Assembly (NCBI GenBank): GCA_021808425.1
Contig: JAKBBS010000009.1
Location: 1-35,703 of the forward strand
Reading direction: 5' to 3'
Source: Actinomycetes bacterium
GTDB taxonomy: Bacteria; Actinomycetota; Acidimicrobiia; Acidimicrobiales; Palsa-688
DNA length: 35,703 nt
Shown: positions 16,707-24,466 of the stretch, one piece after another
Numbering within the stretch: the first letter of the stretch is position 1
Layout of the letters: every line of letters begins with the position of its first letter
Notes under the pieces: model-generated
What the model was told of the DNA's origin: nothing
Seen by the model: the letters and a program-made list of their open reading frames with translations, nothing else
Database searches by the model: none
Made by a program: the position numbers and the translations under genes

Positions 16707-17861
16707 TCAGCCACCACTCACCGAGTCCCTGACAAGCGACCAGGGGCTGAGGTAGCCACTCGCATCGAAACCCACGTTGGCAGCATGGGCGGCCTCAACC
16801 ACCTCAGAATCCCACTCCAGGTTTACTCTGCCATCTCCGCCATTAATGACGATCATTTCGCTCGTCGCGTCGGACACATTCTTCAAAGCCCGCCACGCGT
16901 TGGCGGGAAGTGACGCTGCGTCACGCGGGAAAAGGCTCGATTCCGACGACTCGTCACCATCCCACAACGTCAGCCTCCATTCTCCCGAACGGACGATCAC
17001 AACCTGCGAAGCCGCACTTCGACAGCGGAGAATCCCCTCTCCCGGCGCAGCCCGGAGCCACGCCACACTAAAACCGTGAGGATTTGTCACCCTCGGATGT
17101 TGATCTCGATCCTCAGTCATACCGTAACCGATGACCGCAGCCAGCTCCGCCCTTCCCCCGGGAATCGGATAACAAAGAAGGCTTCGCGAGGAGAAGCTGC
17201 GCTCAGCCAACGTCGTCACCCGTTGACGGATCTCATCTACCGAGTAGTGGCGTAAGGCGGCCCTCTCGTTCTCCGGGATTGGCTGTATCAGCCGTGCCGG
17301 CTCGGGAAGAGCATCACCGACGGACCGGTCGATCAGAACATTCTCCCGTGTCAGGAACAACCCGAAGGCTTCCGCGTCTTTCAAAACGGACGGACCCCAG
17401 ATAATGCCACCAGTATTGTCCTCCCCCAGGGCCGTAAAAAGCCAGCCGTCATCGGGGCCAGCGTTGACAAAACTCCGGAAGATCCAGGTCGGCATCGAAA
17501 TGATGTCACCCTCGTGGGAGAGATACGATCCATCAGTTCCGTCAGTCCCCCACGAGAAGCTCCACTCTCCCCCGAAATTGAAGAATACTTCAGCAGTAAA
17601 ATGCAGGTGGAGCGAGTTAACGACACCATGCGGCATCGCTGCCGCGCCCACGTTATAGCCATGAGGCTCGGCAAGGTTCACAAACTGGCCGCTGCTCTGA
17701 CTCACGCCAGGGCCAATCAGCGCGTAATTCTCTTTCCGCTCGGAGCCCGGTGTCCGGCAATCGATGAACGCCTCGTTACAGCTCACGAGGTCACCGAACC
17801 GAATGACGCGTCTCTCCACATCAAACGACCCCGCCGTCACCGGCGCGGATGAGGTCCCCAT
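16707..17861 (-). CDS. Bicupin protein of unknown activity
   Basis: This 384-residue protein is read as two cupin domains. Domain 1 has motif 1 SLHLHFTAEVFFNFGGEW, with metal-type ligands H85, H87 and E91. Motif 2, GDIISMPTWIFRSFVN (118-133), has Arg 129 where the usual third His should be and Trp 126 in place of the usual Gly. Domain 2 (about 280-345) keeps the strand pattern but has no HxH, so it is probably structural. Relatives include gentisate-dioxygenase-like and sugar-isomerase-like bicupins. The activity cannot be read from the sequence. The ATG at 17861 is clear because GGAAGGAGA stands just before it. The gene heads the cupin, HpaI, LacI and hydrolase string. Confidence 0.75.
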   Translation of the reverse strand: MGTSSAPVTAGSFDVERRVIRFGDLVSCNEAFIDCRTPGSERKENYALIGPGVSQSSGQFVNLAEPHGYNVGAAAMPHGVVNSLHLHFTAEVFFNFGGEWSFSWGTDGTDGSYLSHEGDIISMPTWIFRSFVNAGPDDGWLFTALGEDNTGGIIWGPSVLKDAEAFGLFLTRENVLIDRSVGDALPEPARLIQPIPENERAALRHYSVDEIRQRVTTLAERSFSSRSLLCYPIPGGRAELAAVIGYGMTEDRDQHPRVTNPHGFSVAWLRAAPGEGILRCRSAASQVVIVRSGEWRLTLWDGDESSESSLFPRDAASLPANAWRALKNVSDATSEMIVINGGDGRVNLEWDSEVVEAAHAANVGFDASGYLSPWSLVRDSVSGG

Positions 17862-17899
17862 GCTATCTCCTTCCACCGGTGCCACTCGCTCAGCTAGGA

Positions 17900-17909
17900 T
17901 ATACGTATA
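17900..17909. promoter_or_regulatory. LacI-type palindrome TATACGTATA in the divergent promoter region
   Basis: TATACGTATA is a perfect 10-bp palindrome that keeps the ATACGTAT core of the sites at 3460 and 14015. It lies in the 63-base gap between the cupin start (17861) and the kinase start (17925), so it could control both directions. A TAGGAT at 17895-17900 could be a -10 box for the kinase. Confidence 0.5.
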
Positions 17910-17924
17910 CACACTACCCGTCAA

Positions 17925-19373
17925 GTGACGGTCGGTCTCGGCGCTAGCATCCCGGCCCCCTGGCCAGCCGCCGCCGGAGACCTCGAGCGCTGGCTACGGA
18001 TGTCGCTTCGTAGTTCCGGTGACGTCATCGTCATCATGGATGACGACCCCACAGGATCCCAAACAGTCAGCGACGTACCGATCGTGACATCCGCCGACCT
18101 CGACGATCTGCGCTGGGGGCTTATTGAAGCAGATCCGACTCTCTTTATACTCACCAACACCCGGGCGATGGGACCTCGGGCCGCTGCGGACACGTTCCGG
18201 CGGATCGCCCGGTCAGTCACCGTCATGGCAAAACGCGTCGGCCGACAAGTATCGATCGTGAGCCGCGGGGACTCGACGCTTCGGGGCCATTTCCCACTAG
18301 AAACCCACATCCTGGCTCAACTGGCGCGCAGACCGAGCGGCCATCCGGCCCCCCTACTTCTCTGCCCTGCCTACCCCGAAGCAGGCCGCGTCACGCTAGG
18401 CGGAATCCACTACGTTCGGACAGATCATGGCATGGTGCCGGTCGCGGACACGGACTACGCTAAGGACCCGACGTTCGGCTTCCGGTCCTCTAATCTTCGC
18501 GATTGGGTTGCCGAACGAACGCGAGGCGAGTGGCCAGCATCGCAGGTCGCTGTTCTTGGCCTTGGCGAGCTACGCGCCGGCGGCCCACAGGAGGTCCGTC
18601 GATTCATAGCGACGCTCGCACCCGGAGCGCCCTGCGTCGTCGATGCAGTAGAAGTCGACGACGTAATCACAATAGGGGCAGGTATCCATGAACTAAGAGC
18701 GCAAGGACAGCCCGTCGACGTGCGTTGCGGACCGACGCTCGCCCGGTGCCTAGGTGGAATCCCCGCCAGCTCACCGCTCAGCCCCGAAACGCTCGCATCA
18801 TTCCTGGACGAGAACACCGGCCGGCACGGGTTGGTTGTTGTCGGCTCTCACGTAGCGCTCTCCAGCCGTCAGGTAGAAAACGCGCTTCACTTAGGCGGAT
18901 GGACCCAACTTGACCTCGACGTCACCACGGTCCTCGACGACCGACTACGCGCCCACGCCATCAACGAACTCGTAGCAAACGGAGCAGCCGCCCTCGAGCG
19001 TGGCGACGTAATGATCTGCACAGACCGAATTCTAAAACGTGCCCCGACCGTCAGCGGGAACGTGGAAATCGCCAGCAAAGTCGCCAGCGCCCTGGTCGAG
19101 GCGCTCACATCCATCATTACACTCGGCCAGCCGAGATGGATTGTCGCCAAAGGCGGGATCACATCCGCAGATACAGTCACCAAAGTCCTGCGGATGCGAC
19201 GAGCAGTCGTGGCAGGACCACTCTTTCCAGGCATGATACCCGTATGGGCGCCAGCCGACGGTTCCGGGCCGATATGCGTCGTCTTCCCCGGCAACGTCGG
19301 CACCGATGACTCCCTCGCCCAAACCGTGTCCAAACTTCGCCAAGCAAGCAGCCGCAAACGGGACGGCCGGTAG
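17925..19373 (+). CDS. DUF1537 four-carbon acid-sugar kinase family protein
   Basis: This 482-residue protein has the full layout of the DUF1537 kinase family (OtnK, DtnK and relatives). These phosphorylate acid sugars such as 3-oxo-tetronate or threonate. The N-terminal substrate domain has MDDDPTGSQTVSD (38-50) and SRGDSTLRGH (113-122). The C-terminal nucleotide domain has WIVAKGGITSADT (from about 405), GPLFPGMIPVW and VVFPGNVGTDDSL. The GTG start at 17925 has no strong ribosome site, and the domain itself begins only near residue 30. It is divergent from the cupin gene across a short region with a LacI-type palindrome. The exact sugar cannot be deduced. Confidence 0.9.
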   Translation: MTVGLGASIPAPWPAAAGDLERWLRMSLRSSGDVIVIMDDDPTGSQTVSDVPIVTSADLDDLRWGLIEADPTLFILTNTRAMGPRAAADTFRRIARSVTVMAKRVGRQVSIVSRGDSTLRGHFPLETHILAQLARRPSGHPAPLLLCPAYPEAGRVTLGGIHYVRTDHGMVPVADTDYAKDPTFGFRSSNLRDWVAERTRGEWPASQVAVLGLGELRAGGPQEVRRFIATLAPGAPCVVDAVEVDDVITIGAGIHELRAQGQPVDVRCGPTLARCLGGIPASSPLSPETLASFLDENTGRHGLVVVGSHVALSSRQVENALHLGGWTQLDLDVTTVLDDRLRAHAINELVANGAAALERGDVMICTDRILKRAPTVSGNVEIASKVASALVEALTSIITLGQPRWIVAKGGITSADTVTKVLRMRRAVVAGPLFPGMIPVWAPADGSGPICVVFPGNVGTDDSLAQTVSKLRQASSRKRDGR

Positions 19374-19734
19374 CGGCCCAACAGGGTTGAGACGGAGCAG
19401 CCGGCCCGCCGCCACTTATTTAGACCGGACCTAATCAAACCGGACAGGGCGGCCAAAGTTCGCGAGGAGGGCCCGGCGACGGGGACGAGGTCAGACGATC
19501 CTTGCTCGCAGCGGCCCAGTGGTGTTGAGTTGCGGCCCACGTCTGTGTCCTCGACCTTTGGCGATAGTTACACGTTTCAGGAAGAGATCCCTGCGTCGAC
19601 GGGAACTGTGACACCAGTGACGTAGCGACCAGTATCGGAGACCAAGGTAGAGAATCGCGACCGAACCTGACCCTCTTGTACGAAGCCGCAACACAGATTC
19701 ACGGCGTCGCCGCTCGCACTGCCTCAGGTGAGCA
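19374..19734. other. Intergenic stretch holding an SDR tail
   Basis: About 360 bases separate the kinase gene from the TetR relic. The only coding trace is the short-chain-dehydrogenase C-terminus at 19577-19655 on the minus strand. No terminator with a T-run was found after the kinase gene. Confidence 0.45.
19577..19655 (-). pseudogene. Relic: C-terminal tail of a short-chain dehydrogenase (SDR)
   Basis: The minus strand ends at a TGA (19579-19577) after a frame reading TLVSDTGRYVTGVTVPVDAG, then ISS. This matches the conserved end of classical SDR enzymes (L-SD-x-x-RYVTG-x-x-x-PVD-G). Before it, the frame loses all resemblance, and the neighbouring TetR gene is also truncated. A deletion therefore appears to have removed most of both genes. 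Confidence 0.55.
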
Positions 19735-20382
19735 ATGGAGCACCGACGTGGTAGTCATGTGCGCCGGCTTCGAGACCAGACCCGCTACCTTGAGTCGGTC
19801 GAAGCGTTAGGTAGCTACGGCCGGACCTCGCCGAGCTACAAACCAGCGCAGTCATATGCCGAGCTGTCCGCGGTCGCCTCCATCTTCCGCCACTTTGACG
19901 ATACCTTCGCCATCATCGACGCCGTCACCGCCCGCCAGACCGCCGTTCTACACAGCTCCCTCAGCGCCGCCGCCTACTCCACCACCGACCCCGCCGGCCG
20001 ACTCATGGCCATCTCCCGGGCTTATCTGGCCTACGGAAAAGACAACCCCGCCACTTACCGCATGCTGCTCGGACGACGCTCGCTCGACGCATGGGCAGAG
20101 CGCGACTACCTGGCCCCCGACACCAACCCCTTGATTGGCGCCACCTTAAACATCGCCACTAACGCCATCACCGACTGCGTCAACGCCGGCATCTCCACCA
20201 GCACCAACCCCACCTACGACACCCTCATCTTGTGGTTTGCCCTCGACGGGCTCATCAACGTGACCACCGCCATCGCCAGCATCGACTGGCCCGACCAACA
20301 ACAACTCCTCCACGACTGCGTTGCCCGCGCTACCAAACTCACGATCCCCCCGGACCCCCCCAATAGCCCGAGCGGCACCTAG
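19735..20382 (+). pseudogene. TetR-family regulator lacking its DNA-binding half
   Basis: From about residue 47 the frame reads ASIFRHFDDTFAIIDAV, which is the recognition-helix end and following helix of a TetR HTH. A TetR-type C-terminal ligand domain follows, with GRLMAISRAYLAYGKDNPAT and YRMLLGRR. The first 46 residues do not form the usual helices of the HTH, so the protein probably cannot bind DNA. The frame itself stays open for 215 codons, so it may still be expressed. I treat it as a truncated gene. Its SDR neighbour is also only a tail, as if a TetR/SDR divergent pair had been collapsed. Confidence 0.6.
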
Positions 20383-20441
20383 GCGTCACCGGTGGACGGT
20401 ATTTGGTGACGACCACCTGTTTACCAAGTACGCTGGAGGGC

Positions 20442-20681
20442 GTGAGCGAGATCCAGGAGTACGTCGTGTCGTCGTCGGGACAGATGTCTCTGCCGGCAGC
20501 GGCCCGCCACCGCTGGCAGCTCGACCGTGGCGGTCCTGTCGATGTGCTCGACCTCGGCTTCGGCGTCTTGGCGGTACCCAAGGGCGAAGGAAGACGACTA
20601 CTCGGCGATCTCCTCAGCCGGGACGAGCACGCCGAGCGGGTTCGTGCGCTCGGCGACGACCCCGACCTCGCCACCTGTTGA
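20442..20681 (+). CDS. AbrB/SpoVT-like antitoxin
   Basis: This 79-residue protein starts at GTG 20442 within GGAGGGCGTGAGC. Residues 5-45 form a swapped-hairpin AbrB/MazE-type domain, with YVVSSSGQMSLPAAARHRW followed by VDVLDLGFGVLAVP. The acidic tail (LLSRDEHAERVRALGDD) would bind and block the toxin. Its stop overlaps the start of the PIN gene (TTGA). As in related pairs, it should bind its own promoter, probably just upstream near 20400-20440. Confidence 0.75.
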   Translation: MSEIQEYVVSSSGQMSLPAAARHRWQLDRGGPVDVLDLGFGVLAVPKGEGRRLLGDLLSRDEHAERVRALGDDPDLATC

Positions 20682-21109
20682 CCAAGGCGCTGCTCGACGA
20701 CCACTTGCTGAGGGACCTGCTCGCCGACGACATCGGAGTCGAGCTCAGCTGCATCCTCCGGGACCACCAGCCGGCGACGACGAATTTGTACCTCTACCGA
20801 CTGTCGAAGAGCGTCGTCTCGGCGCGCGGCGGAACTCTCACCGGGTCGTGGTCGTTGGAGCGCCGCCGGGCACTGGGTCATACGCTCATGACGCTGCCCG
20901 CCAGCGTCGAGGTCGTGCCCCTGCGGCTCCTCACGTATCGGATGGCCGAGATCTGCGACGTCCAGCGGGTCTCGACCCTCGGGGCCGAAGCCGTCGCTGC
21001 CGCAGAGCACCTCAACGCCAGCCTATGCGTCTGGGAAGGCGACGACGGTCTCGCGATTCGCTCGGCCGCAGCTGCGTCCGGTGCGCGCTACGTGACCATT
21101 GGTCGGTGA
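20678..21109 (+). CDS. PIN-domain (VapC-like) toxin paired with the AbrB antitoxin
   Basis: This 143-residue protein reads from a TTG overlapping the antitoxin stop. It begins LTKALLDDHLLRDLLA, carrying the first acidic residues (D7/D8) of a PIN ribonuclease. It continues with TTNLYLYRLSKS, HLNASLCVWEGDDGLAIRSA and ends ARYVTIGR. The C-terminal WEGDDG block is characteristic of the AbrB-associated PIN subfamily. Some normally acidic positions in the middle are not obvious, so the activity is inferred from family and gene pairing. No better start codon is available without running into the antitoxin frame. Confidence 0.7.
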   Translation: MTKALLDDHLLRDLLADDIGVELSCILRDHQPATTNLYLYRLSKSVVSARGGTLTGSWSLERRRALGHTLMTLPASVEVVPLRLLTYRMAEICDVQRVSTLGAEAVAAAEHLNASLCVWEGDDGLAIRSAAAASGARYVTIGR

Positions 21110-21698
21110 CTGCTGTTCCATCGAGCCTGCCTGTCTCGCCCAGAACTCCATTAGCGGGAACCGCCGGACCTTCATAGGCCCCCGGAGACGTCGTCGCCGC
21201 TGCCAGGCACCCCTGGGCCTAGCCTTCGTGGCTAGAGCTCCCCCCGCCCCCTGCAACGCGAGGATTCGCGTGTAGATGTCACGGGCTGCATGAGCCGCCT
21301 GACTTTGTTCCAAAGCCGAACGATCTGTACCGGTGACAGGATCGAAACCGCTCGCGCTCAAGGTGAGCTTCGCCGACTCTCCGATGCCCTGCCGATATCT
21401 GGTTGGGAGCCAGGAGATCGCCGTTCTCTCGGAACTCCCGTCTTGTCTCCTCACTGTGAGGTACCAGCCGATCGGCGGGGCGCGGTTCGGCGGGACAGTC
21501 TGCTTGAACACTCTCAATGGCCGTCCGTACTGCCGAGCATAAAATTCCGTGAGCCTCTACCCGACGAAACCGCCTCGGAGCCGGAAATCAGCAATGATCC
21601 TCATAGATGGTCACAACGAGCGATAGGGAGGTTTCGCACCATAGACGTGAGACCTGAGGAGTGACCATGGGAATGCCATTCCGCTCCCCTGTAAACCC
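21110..21698. other. Gene-free stretch between two toxin-antitoxin loci
   Basis: Several overlapping ORFs occur on both strands (for example 21023-21517 minus and 21290-21664 plus), but none resembles a protein I know. Near the right end is a short perfect palindrome, GGAATG-C-CATTCC, at 21670-21682, possibly part of the vapB control region. Confidence 0.4.
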
Positions 21699-21716
21699 TG
21701 ATATCATGCGATATCA
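21699..21716. promoter_or_regulatory. Inverted repeat before vapB, likely autoregulatory operator
   Basis: TGATATC-ATGC-GATATCA is a perfect inverted repeat with 7-base arms, 25 bases before the vapB ATG. VapB antitoxins with ribbon-helix-helix folds normally bind such repeats in their own promoters, so this is the expected operator. Confidence 0.55.
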
Positions 21717-21740
21717 CGATGGCGATCGCGAGGAGGACGA

Positions 21741-21962
21741 ATGCCCGACGTGTTGATTCGAGACTTGCCGGATGACGTCTTGGCCGCAATAGACGCCAAG
21801 GCTCGACGAGTCGGCTTATCGCGCTCCGAGTACATCCGCCGGACCCTTTCCCGCGAGCGCAGCAAGACTACCGACAACGTCAGCGTGAAAGACTTAGTTG
21901 TCTTCGCCGATACTTTCTCCGACCTCGCCAACGATGACGTCATGCGACAAGCCTGGTCGTGA
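21741..21962 (+). CDS. vapB: VapB-type ribbon-helix-helix antitoxin (locus 1)
   Basis: This 73-residue protein opens with [20 protein letters not shown] and [12 protein letters not shown] (residues 4-36), the strand-helix-helix of an Arc/MetJ-type antitoxin. The acidic tail ([20 protein letters not shown]) is the toxin-binding part. ATG 21741 has a strong GAGGAGG ribosome site. Its TGA overlaps the GTG of the toxin gene. It is expected to repress its own operon through the repeat at 21699-21716. Confidence 0.88.
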   Translation: MPDVLIRDLPDDVLAAIDAKARRVGLSRSEYIRRTLSRERSKTTDNVSVKDLVVFADTFSDLANDDVMRQAWS

Positions 21963-22381
21963 CCAGTTGGCTTATCGACAAGTCGGCGCTGGTTCGCCTC
22001 GGCCGCAGCGCTGACGCCGAAGAATGGGCCGGGCGGATTGAGCGCGGCTTGGTCCGAGTCTCCACGGTCACCAGACTCGAAGTCGGGTTCTCCGCCCGGT
22101 CCGGCACGGACCTTGCAGCCCGCTTCGAGCGTCCACCATTGGCCCGCATGCCCATCGAGTACCTCACTCCAGCTATCGAAGACCGCGCCGTGGAGGTCCA
22201 GGTCGCGCTTGGCGAACGCGGTCAGCACCGAGCGACATCGATCCCAGATCTGCTGATTGCCGCCACCGCCGAGATGGCCCAGCTCACCGTCCTCCACGAC
22301 GACAAGGACTTCGAACTCATCGCAGATATCACCGGTCAGCCCATCGAACGGCTCACGCTCGACAAACCAACCGAGAAGTAA
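21959..22381 (+). CDS. vapC: VapC PIN-domain ribonuclease toxin (locus 1)
   Basis: This 140-residue protein has the PIN acidic centre in order: D7 in WLIDKSAL, E41 in [10 protein letters not shown]97 in SIPDLLIAA, and D114/D115/D117 in VLHDDKDFE. Such toxins cut tRNA or rRNA when not bound by VapB. The start GTG 21959 overlaps the vapB stop (GTGA). All key residues are kept, so it is probably active. Confidence 0.9.
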   Translation: MTSWLIDKSALVRLGRSADAEEWAGRIERGLVRVSTVTRLEVGFSARSGTDLAARFERPPLARMPIEYLTPAIEDRAVEVQVALGERGQHRATSIPDLLIAATAEMAQLTVLHDDKDFELIADITGQPIERLTLDKPTEK

Positions 22382-22484
22382 CGTCCGGGACCCGGCGTTC
22401 GGGGGGAAATGTACCGGTAGAGCGGGGGCGAGTTATTGGGGCTAGGAGGTCCGTGCTTGGGGTCTGTGCGAGGGAGGTATCTAA

Positions 22485-23573
22485 CTCGAAGCTGCCGCTA
22501 GACGCGGCGACATCACCGCGGTGCTCGCCCCCGCATCGATGGCCTCTCACGTGGAGGCGATCGCCGTCGATTACGTTGAAGGCGACGAGCCTGCCGAAGC
22601 GGTAGTGGCCGCCATCAGAGCGCAACTGCCAGTCACCTCGCCCGAGCAGGCTCGGGCGCTCGCCGAGCGAGAACTGTTCGCCCGCCTCGCCGCTGGCGCC
22701 ATGCTCCCCGCCGCCCGCGACGCGTTCAACACGTGGCGGCCCGACCTTGTCGTTCGCGACCCGTGCGAGTGGGCGTCCGCCCTCGCCCGGCCCGACCACG
22801 TGGCGGCAGCGCAGGTTGCCATCACCTTCGCGGCGGGAGAAGCGGCCTGCCTGGACGTGGCCGCGCCCGTCTTAGAAGCGCAACGCCCGGGCGTCGTCGA
22901 AGAAGTCCGGGACCAACCGTACCTCACCGCTTTCCCGGCGTCGCTCGACCCGTCACCGTGGGCCACGACCATCCGCTACCGCCCGCCGACGCCCCGGCCG
23001 GCGGCGCCGCTGCCCGACTGGTGGGACGAGCGGAGCGGGCCGCTCGTGTACGCCACGCTAGGCACCGTCACCGGCTACCTGCAGAGCGCGGCGACCATCT
23101 ACCGGGCGGTAGTCGACGCCCTGGGCGCTCTCCCGGTGAGGGTGCTGCTAACGACCGGCGGCCACCTCGAACCGGCTGCGATCGGCTCTTAACCTGCGAA
23201 CGTTCACGTCGAGGAGTGGGTCGACCAGACGCGGATACTGCGCGAGGCCGCGATAGTTGTCTGCCACGGCGGGTCGGGCACCGTGTGGGGGGCTATCGCC
23301 GCCGGGGTGCCGGTGGTCGTCGTCCCGGCCTTCGCCGACCAAGAAACCAACGGACGTGTCATAGCCCGAGCCGGCGCTGGCACGCTCGTCGCCCGGGCAC
23401 CCGAACCCGACGGGAGACGCCGCCCCGCCGGCCCGACGGACGTCCAGGCGATCCGCGAAGCGACAGGCTCCGTGCTCGCCGAACCGTCCTACCGGGCAGC
23501 GGCCAGGCAACTCGGAGCCGAAATGGCGGCAGCACCCCCCGCCGAAGCGGTCCTCGACCGGCTGGCACCATGA
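22485..23573 (+). pseudogene. Glycosyltransferase (GT1/UGT-like) pseudogene
   Basis: One continuous frame runs over 360 codons of a GT-B glycosyltransferase of the macrolide/UGT type, interrupted by a TAA at 23190-23192. The N-terminal part starts at LEAAARRGDITAVLAPA directly after an in-frame TAA and lacks about 20-25 residues, including the usual first strand and glycine-rich loop. Before the internal stop come PLVYATLGTVTGY and RVLLTTGGHLEP. After it, still in the same frame, comes PANVHVEEWVDQTRIL, and then the donor-binding block CHGGSGTVWGAIAAGVP with PAFADQETNG. An ATG at 22521 could start a shortened protein, but it would end before the donor site. Both a 5' truncation and a nonsense mutation are therefore visible. 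Confidence 0.75.
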
Positions 23574-23852
23574 CAGGAAAACTTCCCGTACTACCGCAAT
23601 ATGCGGGCACCGACCGTCCAACCCGCCGGACACGACCGGCCACCCCGAGACCGCACGCACAGCAACGGAACCTACCGGGCTCGACACGCTTTGGGGCGAC
23701 CTCTACGAGGTCGGCTCGCTCGCCGAGACTTCCCGATACTCCCTCAGCATCGACGATCAAACTATCTCTCGACGTATAACAGATTTGCTTATACGGGTTG
23801 ATAAAAGCTGATAGAAGCCGGTTGGGTCGGTGCGGTGGAATACCTTCAGTAC
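23574..23852. other. Short gene-free stretch
   Basis: Nothing recognisable is coded here. Around 23755-23815 the sequence becomes AT-rich (ACGTATAACAGATTTGCTTA and onward). It may be the former promoter of the broken antitoxin gene that follows. Confidence 0.35.
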
Positions 23853-24072
23853 ATGGCAGCCACCGCTCCCGCCCGTACCTAGCTACCAGTGCGCGCTCAG
23901 GCAACCCGCCCCGACACGCCCGTCCTGGTCAAAGAACTCCGAGACCTGCTGGGCGCCAAACTCGTCGCCTACCTCGGCGGCGTGGACTCCCTGGGATTAC
24001 GCCGGAGACGACTTCCGGTTCGTAGCTTGCCTACTCGAAGGGCCGTTCGACCCACTTAAGGTACGAGCGTGA
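23853..24072 (+). pseudogene. Relic of an Xre/MbcA/ParS-type antitoxin
   Basis: From ATG 23853 the frame reads MAATAPART, meets a TAG at 23880-23882, then continues in the same frame with VRAQATRPDTPVLVKELRDL and LGAKLVAYLGGV. This is the opening of Xre-family antitoxins with an MbcA/ParS-type domain. After GGVD the match breaks off. In the +1 frame, FRFVACLLEGPFDPLKVRA resembles the end of such proteins (the usual LLREG-like segment). An early stop and an internal deletion with frame change therefore fit. No RES/MbcT-type toxin gene remains beside it. The family assignment rests on remembered sequence patterns. Confidence 0.45.
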
Positions 24073-24466
24073 ACGCTGACGAGTGAGTTGGTCGCACGAC
24101 GGAGAAGTGTCGATGATCAAACGTTGCGATCACACCGACTTGGTGTCGCTCCGCAAGTGCAACTACCGAGGCGTCAACTATCCCGAGTGGAAGGTCGAGA
24201 TATTGTTCGGTGAGGCCGGCGATACGGTCCCACTCCGCGTCGAGCACAGGCTCGACGACGAGTTCTCCGTCCGCAATCGAACGGACGAACGCAAGTTCGG
24301 CATGAGCACCGATCCGGTCCGCGAGCAAGCAGCCGACCTCGGTAACGACCAAAGCTGGAACGAGGAGAGGCCGCTCGGCACCAGAAAGCAACTCGACGCT
24401 ACGACGGTGGTTACGATCACTCCGAGCCGCCGCGGCGTAAAGCGGTCCTGCGTCCACAATAAGCAC
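24056..24466 (-). CDS. vapC: VapC PIN-domain ribonuclease toxin (locus 2)
   Basis: This 136-residue protein has MLIVDAGPLYAAA (D5), VVTEVGCLLADR (E43), LGIVDASVVALAER (D98) and ATFDHRHFS (D117), the full PIN acidic set. The GTG at 24466 overlaps the vapB stop by one base (TAGTG). Its 3' end overlaps the end of the Xre relic on the opposite strand. An intact active site suggests an active toxin. Confidence 0.9.
   Translation of the reverse strand: MLIVDAGPLYAAAARSDRNHRRSVELLSGAERPLLVPALVVTEVGCLLADRIGAHAELAFVRSIADGELVVEPVLDAEWDRIAGLTEQYLDLPLGIVDASVVALAERHQVGVIATFDHRHFSVVRPTHSSAFTLVP

Noticed and set aside
21320..21350. T-loop-like string (GGATCGAAACC) suggesting a minus-strand tRNA
   Set aside because: The flanking bases do not pair into a T stem, and no acceptor or anticodon arm is found.
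22733..23779. 348-codon plus-strand ORF over the glycosyltransferase region
   Set aside because: It is out of frame with the recognisable glycosyltransferase motifs and is rich in Arg/Pro/Gly as typical of shifted GC-rich frames.
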